A DNA stretch of 56,754 nucleotides. It comes from Desulfarculus sp. (GTDB lineage Bacteria; Desulfobacterota; Desulfarculia; Desulfarculales; Desulfarculaceae). A program made the position numbers and the translations under genes. The notes beneath the pieces were generated by a model. That model ran no database searches and had not been told where the DNA came from. It saw only the letters and a program-made list of their open reading frames with translations. Positions 18,704 to 27,311 of this stretch are shown piece by piece (position 1 is the first letter of the stretch; each line of letters begins with the position of its first letter). The DNA lies in the NCBI GenBank assembly GCA_016218705.1, contig JACRDC010000093.1, forward strand, positions 1 to 56,754, given 5' to 3'.

Positions 18704-18846
18704 GGCACACCCCTGGCCAGACCGGAGAGACGGCCGCGCCCCATGGGGCCGCTTGCGCGGGCCGGGCCGGGGAACCATCTTTAGAATAGACCGTTTATCA
18801 GTTGGACCGCGCGGGCCGATAAGATAGGCAAAGAGGGAGGTGAGTC

Positions 18847-19239
18847 ATGCTGGCCCTCCTGCGTCAGGCCAAGGTGCGCACTTATCGCCTGGAAAACCTG
18901 CTCCTGCTGGAGACCCTGGTCTTCCTGTGCATCCCGCCGGGGCGCGTGAAGGACATCATGCGCCTCATACGCCTGGGCGCCTCGCCCGCCGGCTCCCTCA
19001 GCGGCCTAAGCCCCAGGATACTGCACCGCCTGGAGGAGGCCCTCCTGAACTCCCTGCCCGGCGCCCTGAGCGCCCAGGCCCGGATACAAGGCCCCTGCCT
19101 GGAGTTGGACCTGGCCTGGCCCGACCTGCTGGCCAACCTGCGCATCACCCCCCGGGAGGGGCGGCTGCGCGTGGACCTGGCAATCAGCGGCCATGGCCAG
19201 GAGGTCATGGAGATGGCCCGCGACGCCATGGTGCTGTAG
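18847..19239 (+). CDS. Hypothetical protein
   Basis: A 130-residue protein of no family I recognise. It is rich in Leu, Arg and Ala, mostly helical in its first half (LLRQAKVRTYRLENLLLLETLVF) and more beta-like at the end (ARIQGPCLELDLAWPDLL, GRLRVDLAISGHG). There is a moderately hydrophobic stretch near residues 18-35 but no clear membrane helix or signal peptide. The ribosome binding site GGGAGGTGAG is strong and correctly spaced, which supports a real gene. It stands alone between the kinase-receiver gene and a convergent dehydrogenase gene. Confidence 0.6.
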   Translation: MLALLRQAKVRTYRLENLLLLETLVFLCIPPGRVKDIMRLIRLGASPAGSLSGLSPRILHRLEEALLNSLPGALSAQARIQGPCLELDLAWPDLLANLRITPREGRLRVDLAISGHGQEVMEMARDAMVL

Positions 19240-19259
19240 GCCCGGTGCCCGGGCTGGCT

Positions 19260-20105
19260 TCAGGAATACTCGTAGAAGCCCCGCCCGCTCTTGCGGCCCA
19301 GGCGTCCCTGTTCCACCATCTCCTCCACCAGGCCCCTGCCGCCGGTCATGCACTGCTCGCCCTGGCGGGCGAAGGAGTCCATTATCAAGAGCACCGTGTC
19401 CAGCCCCACCAGGTCGGCGATCTGCATGGGTCCCAGGCTCCAGCCGTAGCCCAGGCGCATGCCCATGTCCACCTCGGCGGCGCTGGCCACGCCCTGCTCC
19501 ACCAGTGCCAGGGCCTGGCTCAGGGCGGCGGCGTAGACGCGGTTGATGACAAAGCCGGTGACATCCTTGCGCACCGCCAGGGGCTGCTTGCCCAGGCCCT
19601 TCACCAGCTCCAGGCCGGCTTGGAAGGCCTCCTCGCTGGTGCCCTGGTGGCGCACCACCTCCACCATGGGGGACAACGGCACCGGCGGCGTGAAGTGCAG
19701 GCCCAGCAGGCGCTCGGGCCTCTTGAGCCCCTGGGCCAGGGTGGAGATGGGTATGGACGAGGTGTTGCTGGCCAGCACGGCACTAGGCGAGGCCAAGTCT
19801 TCCACCTGGGCGAAAATCCGCCGCTTCAACTCCAGCTTCTCGGGCGCCGCCTCGATGACCATGTCGGCCTGGGCCGCGCCCATGAGGTCGCCGGCCACGC
19901 TGAGGTTGGCCAGTATCTCCCGGGCACCCCGCGCCAGCCGGCCCTTGGCCTCCAGCTTGTCCAGGGAGGCCGCTATCTGCCCCAAGGCCCGGCCCAGGGC
20001 GGCGGGGTCGGGGTCGCTCATCTGCACGGTGTAGCCGGCCTGGGCCGCGTTCTGGGCTATGCCCGAGCCCATGACCCCGGCGCCGATGACCAAGATTCTT
20101 TGCAT
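19260..20105 (-). CDS. 3-Hydroxyacyl-CoA (3-hydroxybutyryl-CoA) dehydrogenase
   Basis: A 281-residue NAD-dependent dehydrogenase of the short hbd type. The Rossmann motif GAGVMGSGIAQNAAQAG is at residues 8-24, with acidic D31/D33 for NAD specificity. The catalytic His lies in LGLHFTPPVPLSPMVEVV (classically HFFNP), and the C-terminal domain has DVTGFVINRVYAAALSQA and GYGWSLGPMQIADLVGLD. It interconverts 3-hydroxyacyl-CoA and 3-oxoacyl-CoA in fatty-acid oxidation or butyrate metabolism. The EtfBA genes nearby fit acyl-CoA oxidation. No thiolase or acyl-CoA dehydrogenase gene is present in the window. Confidence 0.88.
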   Translation of the reverse strand: MQRILVIGAGVMGSGIAQNAAQAGYTVQMSDPDPAALGRALGQIAASLDKLEAKGRLARGAREILANLSVAGDLMGAAQADMVIEAAPEKLELKRRIFAQVEDLASPSAVLASNTSSIPISTLAQGLKRPERLLGLHFTPPVPLSPMVEVVRHQGTSEEAFQAGLELVKGLGKQPLAVRKDVTGFVINRVYAAALSQALALVEQGVASAAEVDMGMRLGYGWSLGPMQIADLVGLDTVLLIMDSFARQGEQCMTGGRGLVEEMVEQGRLGRKSGRGFYEYS

Positions 20106-20172
20106 GTCTTCATCCTCTACCGGACGCGGGGCGTCCAGGCCAAAGCCGCCAGTCTGGCGTGAATGGCGAATT

Positions 20173-20874
20173 TCAGACCAGGGTGACCAGCTCGGGGCGC
20201 CGGGTGGCCTGCAAATGGGCCACCGAATTGAAGCACTCCAGGCTTAAGGAGCGCTCGTTGTAGCGCAGCACCGTGACCGAGGCGTTGCGCACCTGCCAGG
20301 TCAGCCGCAGGGCCACCTCGTCGCTCAGGCCCAGGGCCAGGCGCATGGCCGCCGAGATGGGGCCGCCGGAGGTGAACAGGGCCACCCGCTTGCCCCGGCC
20401 CTCCATGGCCATGACCCCCCTGATCCAGCCCGCCACCCGCTCCTGAAAGCCCAGCCAGGTCTCGGGGCCGGCCTCCTGGGGGCCGGCGTCCAGCCAGTTG
20501 AGCATGGCCCGCTCATAGAGCGCCCGAAAGCTCTGGCGGTCCTGGGCCAGGTCGCGCACCTCCTGGTCGTGCAGGTGCTCCACGCCCTTGATGCGCGCCA
20601 GTTGGGTCTTGAAGATGGCGAAGGCGTTGTATTCGTCGCCCGCCGGCTGGGGCACCAGGGCGCCGGGGTCGTGGCCCAGGCCTTCCAGCACCAACTGGCC
20701 GGTGTGGCGCTGGCGCTGCATGGTGCCCGAGTAGGCGGCGTCGAAGCCCACGCCCAGCTCGGCCAGGTAGCGGCCCAGGATGGCGGCCTGCTCCTGGCCC
20801 AGGGGCGAGAGGCGGTCGTAGTTGTCGGTGTTGATGCTGGCTTGGCCGTGGCGTATGAGATAGAGCTCGCTCAT
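20173..20874 (-). CDS. Histidine phosphatase family protein (phosphoglycerate-mutase-like)
   Basis: A 233-residue protein with the family signature LIRHGQAS at residues 5-12, the second Arg/Glu region (FDAAYSGTMQRQRHTGQL) and the downstream ALFTSGGPISAAM segment. In this family the usual second catalytic His sits in the GGxxH-like motif; here the equivalent reads TSGGPI, so that His may be replaced and activity is uncertain. It is followed on the same strand by the hydroxyacyl-CoA dehydrogenase after 67 bp and may be co-transcribed. Substrate is unknown; it could act on phosphosugars, phosphoproteins or be regulatory. Confidence 0.8.
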   Translation of the reverse strand: MSELYLIRHGQASINTDNYDRLSPLGQEQAAILGRYLAELGVGFDAAYSGTMQRQRHTGQLVLEGLGHDPGALVPQPAGDEYNAFAIFKTQLARIKGVEHLHDQEVRDLAQDRQSFRALYERAMLNWLDAGPQEAGPETWLGFQERVAGWIRGVMAMEGRGKRVALFTSGGPISAAMRLALGLSDEVALRLTWQVRNASVTVLRYNERSLSLECFNSVAHLQATRRPELVTLV

Positions 20875-21045
20875 GGCGGGGGGCCTCCGGCGCTGATGGT
20901 TGCGGGCGCCGTTGCCGGGCGCCCCCTACAATGCTGTCGCGTCCCCGGCGGCCTGTCAACAAAAAAGAGCGCTTGCTCGCTTTTATTCTTGCCGGCCCGG
21001 CGCCCCTGCCCTACACTGAGGGCCAGTTCATGGGAGGCCCACGAC

Positions 21046-21816
21046 GTGAAGATACTGGTCTGCCTCAAGCAGGTACCCGAGCCCGAAAGCCACCTTCAGT
21101 GGCTGGAAGACGGCGGCGTGGCGCCGGTGCCGGGCGCCCGCTTCCAGATGGGCAGCCTGGACGCCCAGGCCCTGGAGTGGGCCTTGACCCTGGCCCAGGA
21201 CCACCAGGGCATCTCCGTGGAGGCCGTTTGCGCCGGTCCTGCCCGGGCGGCGGCGGTCCTGGAGCGCGCCCGGGGCATGGGCGCGGCCCAGGCCTGCCAC
21301 ATCCTCACGCCCGAGGGCGCCGGCCCGCCGGCGCTCACGCTGGCCACCTGGCTGGCGGCCTGGGCCGGGCCGCGGGCCTATGATCTAATCCTAACCGGCG
21401 GCATGAGCCAGGACGCCATGCGCGGCCAGGTGGGGCCGCTCTTGGCCGGGCTCTTGGGCCTTAACTGGGCCACACTGGCCGTTGACATGCGGCTCACCGA
21501 CCAGGGCCGGCTCCACCTGGAGCGCGAGGTGGAGGCGGGCCGGCGCCAGGCCCTGGAACTGGACCTGCCGGCCCTGGTGACCGTGCAAAGCTCCCCCCGC
21601 GAGCCCCGCTACCCCAGCCTCTCGGGCCTGCTCAAGGCCAAGGCCAGCCCGCCCCAGGTGGTGGAGGCCACGGGCCTGCCGCCGCGCGCGCCCCAGGTGG
21701 CGGCCCTGGGCGCCCGGCGGCCCCAGCGCCGCCGCGCCGGGCGCGCCCTGAACGGCACCCTGGCCCAGCAGGCCCAGGAGCTGTGCGCCATTCTGCGCCA
21801 GCGGGGGCTGTTATGA
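21046..21816 (+). CDS. etfB: Electron transfer flavoprotein, beta subunit
   Basis: 256 residues starting at GTG 21046 (MKILVCLKQVPEPES), with GGGAGG nine bases upstream. The N-terminal KILVCLKQVP, the segment YDLILTGGMSQDAMRGQVGPLLAGLLG and the family signature VTVQSSPREPRYPSLSGLLKA are all present. With EtfA it forms the FAD/AMP-containing heterodimer that carries electrons from acyl-CoA dehydrogenases to a membrane quinone reductase or, in bifurcating systems, to NAD. Its stop overlaps the etfA start by four bases (ATGA), so the two are translationally coupled. Confidence 0.9.
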   Translation: MKILVCLKQVPEPESHLQWLEDGGVAPVPGARFQMGSLDAQALEWALTLAQDHQGISVEAVCAGPARAAAVLERARGMGAAQACHILTPEGAGPPALTLATWLAAWAGPRAYDLILTGGMSQDAMRGQVGPLLAGLLGLNWATLAVDMRLTDQGRLHLEREVEAGRRQALELDLPALVTVQSSPREPRYPSLSGLLKAKASPPQVVEATGLPPRAPQVAALGARRPQRRRAGRALNGTLAQQAQELCAILRQRGLL

Positions 21817-22796
21817 GCGCCCAGGCCCCCGCCAACCTGGTGGTCATGGCCCACGCCGTGCAGGGCGCCCTGGCCCCCAGCGCCGCCGAGCTTTTGGGCC
21901 TGGCCCGCCGCCTGGCTGGCCAGGGGCCAGCGGCCATCAAGGCCGTGCTGGTGGGCCAGGGCCTGGAGGCGGCGGCCCGGGAAATGGCCGGCCTGGGCCT
22001 GGCGGAGGTGATCCTCTTGGAGGGGCCGGGGCTAGCCGCCTACAGCGGCCCGGCCTGGGTGCAAGCGCTGACCCCGGTCCTGGAGGCCCTGGCCCCGGCC
22101 TGGGTGCTGGTGCCCCATGACAGCCAGGGGCAGGACTATGCCCCGGTATTGAGCTTAAGCCTGGACGCCGCCTGCCTGGGGCCGGTGGAGGGCCTGGAGG
22201 ACATGGACGGCGGGCCGGCCTTTCTGTGCCCCGGCCAGGGCGGCAAGGCGCTGTATGTCCAGCGGCCCCTGACCGCTGGGGCGGTTATCAGCGTGCTGCC
22301 CGGTGCCTTCCCGGCGTCCGAGGCTAAAGGCCCGGCGGCGCCCCTGACCCGCCTGACCATCGCCACGCAGACACCGGGCCTCAGGCACCTGGGGGAAACG
22401 GAAGGCCACGGCCAGAGCCGCGAGCTGGTCCAGGCCCAGAGGGTGCTGGCCGTGGGCCGGGGCCTGGGCAAACGCGAGAACCTGGCCCAGGCCCAGGAGC
22501 TGGCCGCCTGCCTGGACGCCTGCCTGGCCGGCTCGCGCCCCCTGTGCGACCTGGGCTGGCTTGGCTACGACCAGCAGGTGGGGCAGACCGGCGCCACGGT
22601 GACGCCCAGGCTGTACCTGGCCTGCGGCATCTCCGGGGCGCGCCAGCACACCCTGGGCATGCGGGGCTCCGGCTTCATCGTGGCCATAAACCACGACCCC
22701 CAGGCCCCCATCCACGACCTGGCCGACCTCAGCGTAGTGGCCGACCTACCCAGTTTCCTGCGGGAGATGCTGGAGGCCTGCCGGGCTAAAACCTGA
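21813..22796 (+). CDS. etfA: Electron transfer flavoprotein, alpha subunit
   Basis: 327 residues from ATG 21813. The C-terminal FAD-binding domain is clear: [63 protein letters not shown] and [23 protein letters not shown]. The N-terminal domain has the expected length, with no extra ferredoxin domain. Together with etfB it forms a compact two-gene unit. No cognate dehydrogenase or EtfAB:quinone oxidoreductase gene adjoins, so the electron partners must be encoded elsewhere. The neighbouring hydroxyacyl-CoA dehydrogenase is transcribed in the other direction. The region after its stop is an inverted pair of palindromic repeats that may act as terminator. Confidence 0.9.
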   Translation: MSAQAPANLVVMAHAVQGALAPSAAELLGLARRLAGQGPAAIKAVLVGQGLEAAAREMAGLGLAEVILLEGPGLAAYSGPAWVQALTPVLEALAPAWVLVPHDSQGQDYAPVLSLSLDAACLGPVEGLEDMDGGPAFLCPGQGGKALYVQRPLTAGAVISVLPGAFPASEAKGPAAPLTRLTIATQTPGLRHLGETEGHGQSRELVQAQRVLAVGRGLGKRENLAQAQELAACLDACLAGSRPLCDLGWLGYDQQVGQTGATVTPRLYLACGISGARQHTLGMRGSGFIVAINHDPQAPIHDLADLSVVADLPSFLREMLEACRAKT

Positions 22797-22851
22797 CGGC
22801 CAGTCTCGTGCCAATTGAACGTCACCCATATGGTTCTATCAATCAGGACAA

Positions 22852-22965
22852 GACGGGCGGGGATAAACCCCGCCCAGCATCTCTTGACAACCAACACGGT
22901 TGCCATTAAGAAAAACCATTGATTACATTGTATTAATGTAGGGGCGGGGTTTATCCCCGCCCGTG
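22852..22965. repeat. Inverted pair of GC-rich palindromic repeats
   Basis: One copy at 22852-22875 (arms GGGCGGGG / CCCCGCCC around ATAAA) and one at 22941-22965 in the opposite orientation, with a 65-bp A+T-rich spacer. The same palindrome recurs at 34091-34115 and 38666-38690. The pair can fold as one long hairpin, like a miniature inverted-repeat element, and lies between the convergent genes etfA and the NrpR-like regulator. Confidence 0.75.
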
Positions 22966-23006
22966 TATTTTCCTTTGACTAAAATACGCCTGCGACCAAT
23001 TTGGTC

Positions 23007-24011
23007 TCAGCTTGCCTTGAACTGTCCCAGCACCTGGGCGTAGTGCCCCAGGTCCTCGAAGGGCATGAGGGTGCCCATGGCGCGGTTGCGGGTGGGGATG
23101 CCGGCCTCCTCCACGGCGGCCAGGGGATTGAGGCCGCCCACCACCACCAGCCCCACCCGCCCCGGCGAGACCGGCACCTCCAACAGCGGCTGGCCGGGGC
23201 GCCCCACCAGGATGATGCCCCCCAGGCCGGCCCGCTCCATGCGCGCCGACAGGCGCCGGGCCAGGGGCGCCGCCGGGGCCGGTATCTCGCGGAAGCTGGC
23301 CCCCACCACGCCCTCGCCCGTGCGCACCGCCCGAAGCACCGCCGTCATCTGGCCCTTGATGAAGATCTCCAGGGGGTCCAGTGTGGTGCCGTCGTAGTTG
23401 ATGATCTGGGTGAAGCGCACCGGTTTGCCCCCCGCCACCTGCAACAGCCCCCCGAAGCGGTTGGTGGTGGGTATGCCCTCGGACAAGAGCACGCCATTGA
23501 CGCTCACCGAGCAGATGGTGGCCACCACGTATTCATCCGGCCCCACGCTCAGGCGCCCCACCCGCGAGCCGGGGCCGGCCAGCAAGAGGCTGTTGCCCAT
23601 GGAGAAGCCGCCGGCAAAGACCTCGCCCATCACCTTGGCCGCCGCGCCCACGTGCGAAGACTCCAGGGTGGAGAGGTTGACCACCACCTCGCCCTTGCTG
23701 GCGCGCAGGCGAAAGCGCATGCCATAGGTCAGTGCGTCAACCCGGGCGGCCACGAAGCCCACCTTCTCCACCACGTAGGCGTTTTCCAGCTCCTGGCGCC
23801 CCTGGGCTGTGAGCCGGCGGCCCCGGCGCCCCTCGCGGACGGTGAGCCCCTGGCGGTCGGTGTGCCCCAGGTAGTAGCGGATGGTGCGCTGGCTCATTTC
23901 GGTGCCGGCCAAGGCCAGGGCCTGTGCGATGCGCGTGCCGCCCAGGGGGCGGTCGGATTCGTCCAGGACCCGCAGGATGTCCAGGATTTTGCGGCGGCTG
24001 CGTTCGTCCAT
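23007..24011 (-). CDS. NrpR-like transcriptional regulator (winged helix + DUF128 domain)
   Basis: About 334 residues from ATG 24011 (MDERSRRKIL), which has GGAG seven bases upstream; an ATG at 24041 lacks a site. Residues 1-70 form the winged-helix domain (ILDILRVLDESDRPLGGTRIAQAL, MSQRTIRYYLGHTDRQGLT, GRRGRRLTAQG). The remainder is a single DUF128/NrpR regulatory domain (VVNLSTLESSHVGAAAKVM, FSMGNSLLLAGPGSRVGR, GIILVGRPGQPLLEVPVSPGRVGLVVVGGLNPLAAVEEAG). In methanogens NrpR represses nitrogen-assimilation genes and senses 2-oxoglutarate; bacterial homologues are less studied. Divergent from the nadE-to-gltB operon, which it may control (inference). Confidence 0.82.
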   Translation of the reverse strand: MDERSRRKILDILRVLDESDRPLGGTRIAQALALAGTEMSQRTIRYYLGHTDRQGLTVREGRRGRRLTAQGRQELENAYVVEKVGFVAARVDALTYGMRFRLRASKGEVVVNLSTLESSHVGAAAKVMGEVFAGGFSMGNSLLLAGPGSRVGRLSVGPDEYVVATICSVSVNGVLLSEGIPTTNRFGGLLQVAGGKPVRFTQIINYDGTTLDPLEIFIKGQMTAVLRAVRTGEGVVGASFREIPAPAAPLARRLSARMERAGLGGIILVGRPGQPLLEVPVSPGRVGLVVVGGLNPLAAVEEAGIPTRNRAMGTLMPFEDLGHYAQVLGQFKAS

Positions 24012-24410
24012 GCTCATACTCCGGCCAGGGGATTGGCCCAAAGCTAGCGCGTCTTGGGGGCCTGGTCAAGGGCCTATACTGCAATATTGCCGTATTTTGC
24101 CGGCCACGGGCCGTCCCGGCCCCAGGGGGGCACCGCCGGCCTTTATATTAGCATGCCTAATAACTCAGCCCAAGCCCCTATATAAGTCATTAGCCCTGGT
24201 CAAGGCCTGGCCCCTTGACAGGCCAGGCCGTCTATGGGATATAGGGCAATTGTTGCCGCTCTGTCTGGCCGGGGAGAAATCCCTGTATCCCTGGGAGTGA
24301 TGGGATATAATCCCGCCCAGGGCCGGTGTTTTGCTGCCCCGTCACGGCGACAGGCATTGTCACGCCCCTATTCCATGGGGGCATCCGGCGGATGGAAGCG
24401 AAGTCCGATC
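24012..24410. other. Divergent intergenic region, NrpR-like gene / nadE operon
   Basis: About 400 bp without a gene. It contains two palindromes: GCAATATTGC at 24081-24090 and TATTAG-CATGC-CTAATA at 24146-24162, both possible operators. TATAAT at 24306-24311 is a candidate -10 for the plus-strand operon, but the matching -35 (CTGTAT at 24283) is poor. Confidence 0.55.
24146..24162. promoter_or_regulatory. Candidate operator palindrome TATTAG-N5-CTAATA
   Basis: Perfect 6-bp arms around CATGC, 135 bp upstream of the NrpR-like start and 249 bp upstream of nadE. Its binding protein is unknown; the adjacent NrpR-like regulator is the first candidate. It does not match the archaeal NrpR operator GGAA-N6-TTCC. 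Confidence 0.35.
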
Positions 24411-26114
24411 ATGCCCACCCTGCGCATAGCCCTGGCCCAGATCAACCCCGTGGTGGGTGATTTCGCGGCCAACGCAGCCCTCATCGCCGGCTTTTTGCGC
24501 CAGGCCTGGCAGGGTGGCGCCCATCTGGCCGTTTTCCCCGAGCTGTGCCTGTGCGGCTACCCGCCCGAGGACCTCCTGCTCAAGCCCCGCTTCCTGGCCG
24601 ACACCCGCCAGGCCCTGGCCCAGGTGGCCCAGGCCACCCAGGGCATCACCGCCGTGGTGGGCTACGCCGAGGAAGACCAGGGCCAGGTATACAACAGCGC
24701 CGCCCTGCTGCACGACGGCGCGTGGCTGGCCTCCTACCGCAAGACCGAGCTGCCCAACTACGGCGTCTTCGACGAAAAGCGCTACTTCACCCCCGGTCAG
24801 GGCGGCCTGCTCCTGGACCTGGGGGGCGTGCGCATCTTGCTCAGCATCTGCGAGGACCTCTGGGTGCCCGGCAGCGACAGCCAGCGCGCGGCCCTGGCCA
24901 ACCAGGCCCAGGTGACCATAAACATCTCGGCCTCGCCCTTCCACGCCGGCAAGCTGGAATTGCGCCGCCAGATAGTCAGCGACTTCGCCCGGCGCACCGG
25001 CACTCTGGTCTGCTACGCCAACCTGCTGGGCGGCCAGGACGAGCTGGTCTTCGACGGCGGCAGCCTCATCATTGATCCCCAGGGGGGGCTGCTGGCCTGC
25101 GCGCGGCGCTTCGAGCAGGACCTCATGCTCTGCGATCTGGACCTACCCGAGGCCGGCGGCCTGCCCCAGCCGAAAGCCCCGGACCGCCTGCTCTGCCTGC
25201 CGGCCCCGCCGGCCCCCGCCGGCCCGTCGGCCCCGCCGGCCTGCGCCCCGGAGATGGGCCTGGAGGAGGAGGTCTACCGCGCCCTGGTGCTGGGCACCGG
25301 CGACTATGTGCGCAAGAACGGCTTCAAGAAGGTGGTGCTGGGGCTCTCGGGGGGCATTGATTCCTCCCTGGTGGCAGCGGTGGCCGCGCAGGCCCTGGGC
25401 CGGGACAACGTGGTGGGCGTGACCATGCCCAGCCAGTTCACCTCCAAGGAGACCCGCTCCGACGCCGAGGTCATGGCCGCCAACCTGGGCATCCGCCTCA
25501 TCACGGTGCCCATCAAGGCCATCCTGGCGGTGTACCTGGCCGAGTTGGAGGAGGCCTTCGGCCCCGGCCCCCGGGGGGTGGAGGTGGAGAACCTGCAGGC
25601 GCGCATCCGGGGCAACACCCTCATGGCCCTAAGCAACCGCTTCGGTTGGCTGGTACTCACCACCGGCAACAAGAGCGAGACGGCGGTGGGCTACTGCACC
25701 CTCTACGGCGACATGGCCGGCGGGTTCGCCGTCATCAAGGACGTGCCCAAGACCCTGGTCTACCAACTGGCCGCCCACGTCAACGCCCAGGCCGGCCACG
25801 AATTGATTCCCCAGAGCGTCATTGACCGCCCGCCCTCGGCCGAGCTTCGGCCCGACCAGAAGGACGAGGACTCCCTGCCCCCCTACGCCGTGCTGGACCC
25901 CATCCTCACGGCCTATGTGGAGCAGGACAAGGCCCTGGACGAGATCGCGGCCCTGGGCTTTGAGCCCGGCGTGGTGCGCGAGATCGTGCGGCTGGTGGAC
26001 CTCAACGAGTACAAGCGCCGGCAGGCCCCGCCGGGGGTGAAGATCACCCCCAAGGCCTTTGGCCGCGACCGGCGCCTGCCCATAACCAACCACTACCGCC
26101 CGGGCTGGGACTAG
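24411..26114 (+). CDS. nadE: Glutamine-dependent NAD+ synthetase
   Basis: 567 residues from ATG 24411 ([13 protein letters not shown]). The N-terminal nitrilase-type glutaminase has the catalytic triad E44 ([15 protein letters not shown]), K111 ([10 protein letters not shown]) and C147 (SICEDLW). The C-terminal ATP-pyrophosphatase domain has the P-loop [14 protein letters not shown] near residue 312, then [22 protein letters not shown] and [19 protein letters not shown]. It converts nicotinate adenine dinucleotide to NAD+ with glutamine as nitrogen donor. It is the first gene of a plus-strand run ending at gltB, 91 bp before the next gene, so linkage to glutamine metabolism is natural. Confidence 0.93.
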   Translation: MPTLRIALAQINPVVGDFAANAALIAGFLRQAWQGGAHLAVFPELCLCGYPPEDLLLKPRFLADTRQALAQVAQATQGITAVVGYAEEDQGQVYNSAALLHDGAWLASYRKTELPNYGVFDEKRYFTPGQGGLLLDLGGVRILLSICEDLWVPGSDSQRAALANQAQVTINISASPFHAGKLELRRQIVSDFARRTGTLVCYANLLGGQDELVFDGGSLIIDPQGGLLACARRFEQDLMLCDLDLPEAGGLPQPKAPDRLLCLPAPPAPAGPSAPPACAPEMGLEEEVYRALVLGTGDYVRKNGFKKVVLGLSGGIDSSLVAAVAAQALGRDNVVGVTMPSQFTSKETRSDAEVMAANLGIRLITVPIKAILAVYLAELEEAFGPGPRGVEVENLQARIRGNTLMALSNRFGWLVLTTGNKSETAVGYCTLYGDMAGGFAVIKDVPKTLVYQLAAHVNAQAGHELIPQSVIDRPPSAELRPDQKDEDSLPPYAVLDPILTAYVEQDKALDEIAALGFEPGVVREIVRLVDLNEYKRRQAPPGVKITPKAFGRDRRLPITNHYRPGWD

Positions 26115-26205
26115 GGCCAGCCGGGCTGAACCCGGCCCGCCGGCCGCCCCTCGGGCGCGGCCTTTGCTCATGCGGGCCGGGCGGGACATGCAAAAAGGAG
26201 TGACC

Positions 26206-26643
26206 ATGGCCGCCGCCAAACCTGACAGCAATTTTTCGCCGGAGATAGTGGCGCTCTACTGCCGGCAGTGCCTGGACGCCGAGGAGCGCCCCCAGGAGGG
26301 CGCCCGCCCGGCCAAGGGCTTCAACGCCCGCCTGGTGATGCTGCCTTGCAGCGGCAAGGTGGAGGCCTATCAGATGCTCAGGATACTGGAGCAGGGGGCG
26401 GACGGGGTGCTGTTGGTGGGCTGCCCGGAGAACGCCTGCCGCTTCCTGGTGGGCAGCCGGCGGGCCGAGAAGCGCCTGACCCACGCCGGCCAGCTCCTGG
26501 ACCTGGTCAACATGGGCGCCGGCCGCCTGGCGCTCAAACGCGCCGCCGACCTTACCACCGCCGACATCCTGGCCCTGGCCGGCCAACTGGCCGAGCGGGT
26601 CAAGACCCTGGGGCCCAACCCCATGAAAGGAGACAGCCTCTAA
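26206..26643 (+). CDS. MvhD/FlpD-like iron-sulfur subunit
   Basis: 145 residues from ATG 26206, with AGGAG five bases upstream. The protein follows the MvhD pattern: IVALYCRQC near the N-terminus, VMLPCSGKVEAYQMLRILEQGADGVLLVGCPENACRF and a following RRAEKRLTHAGQLL. MvhD-type proteins carry a 2Fe-2S cluster and join hydrogenases or dehydrogenases to heterodisulfide reductase HdrABC; in acetogens an MvhD is found with MetFV. Here it directly precedes metV (stop and start share one base), so an electron-transfer role for methylene-THF reductase is likely. No hdrABC genes are in the window, which is a gap in the expected complex. Confidence 0.8.
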   Translation: MAAAKPDSNFSPEIVALYCRQCLDAEERPQEGARPAKGFNARLVMLPCSGKVEAYQMLRILEQGADGVLLVGCPENACRFLVGSRRAEKRLTHAGQLLDLVNMGAGRLALKRAADLTTADILALAGQLAERVKTLGPNPMKGDSL

Positions 26644-27311
26644 TGATCGTAGCCGAGTGGAAACCAATCCCCGAGCTTCTGGCCTCGCTTAAGGGCCATA
26701 AGAACGTCCTGTTGGTGGGCTGCGCCACCTGCGTGGCCGAGTGCGCCGCCGGCGGCGAGCGCGAGGTGCTGACCCTGGCCCCGGTGCTCAAGATGGGGCT
26801 CAAGGACCAGGGCCAGGAGGTCAACATCATCACCCGCACCCTGGAGCGCCAGTGCGAGCCCGAGTTCGTGGAGGAACTGGCGGAGATAGCGCCCCAGGTG
26901 GACGCCATCATGAGCCTCGCCTGCGGCATCGGCATGCAGTTGGTGGCCGAGCGCTTCATTGACCTGCCGCTCTACCCCGGCGTCAACACCACCTCCCTGG
27001 CCATCCGCGAGCAGCCCGGCCTGTGGACGGCGCGCTGCGCCGCCTGCGGCGACTGCATGCTGGGCGAGACCTTTGGCCTGTGCCCCGTGGCCCGCTGCGC
27101 CAAGAGCCTGATGAACGGCCCCTGCGGCGGCACCCGCAAGGACGGCAAGTGCGAGGTGGACGAAAACACCGAGTGCATCTGGCGCCTGATCGTGGAGCGC
27201 GCCGAGGCCAAGGGCCGCCTGGAAGACCTGGTCAAGGTGCGCCCCAGCAAGAACTGGTCAAACTCCGGCCATGGCGGCCCCAAGAGAATGCTGAGGGAGG
27301 ACCTGCGCTAA
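26643..27311 (+). CDS. metV: MetV, zinc/Fe-S partner of methylene-tetrahydrofolate reductase
   Basis: 222 residues. Two cysteine-rich regions are visible: VGCATCVAECAAGG near residues 21-34 and, in the C-terminal half, CAACGDCMLGETFGLCPVARC followed by LMNGPCGGTRKDGKCEVD. The latter is the hallmark of the MTHFR C-terminal-type domain (MetV). In Moorella and related organisms MetV forms the core of the reductase with MetF. It overlaps mvhD-like by one base and metF by one base (TAATG at both junctions), giving tight translational coupling. Function: electron input to the MetF flavin (known of the family). Confidence 0.87.
   Translation: MIVAEWKPIPELLASLKGHKNVLLVGCATCVAECAAGGEREVLTLAPVLKMGLKDQGQEVNIITRTLERQCEPEFVEELAEIAPQVDAIMSLACGIGMQLVAERFIDLPLYPGVNTTSLAIREQPGLWTARCAACGDCMLGETFGLCPVARCAKSLMNGPCGGTRKDGKCEVDENTECIWRLIVERAEAKGRLEDLVKVRPSKNWSNSGHGGPKRMLREDLR

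Larger units (their letters stand above)
18411..18846. other. Control region between the receiver-fusion gene and the hypothetical gene
   Basis: 436 bp with no supported gene. It contains a sigma-54 promoter on the minus strand (18500-18516) and two GTTGC palindromes (18592, 18689). An A+T-rich block lies at 18530-18560. The last 60 bp lead into the plus-strand gene at 18847; no clear promoter for that gene was found. Confidence 0.7.

Noticed and set aside
23007-24041. Longer start for the NrpR-like protein at 24041
   Set aside because: No ribosome binding site; ATG 24011 has GGAG at correct spacing and fits the start of the winged-helix domain.
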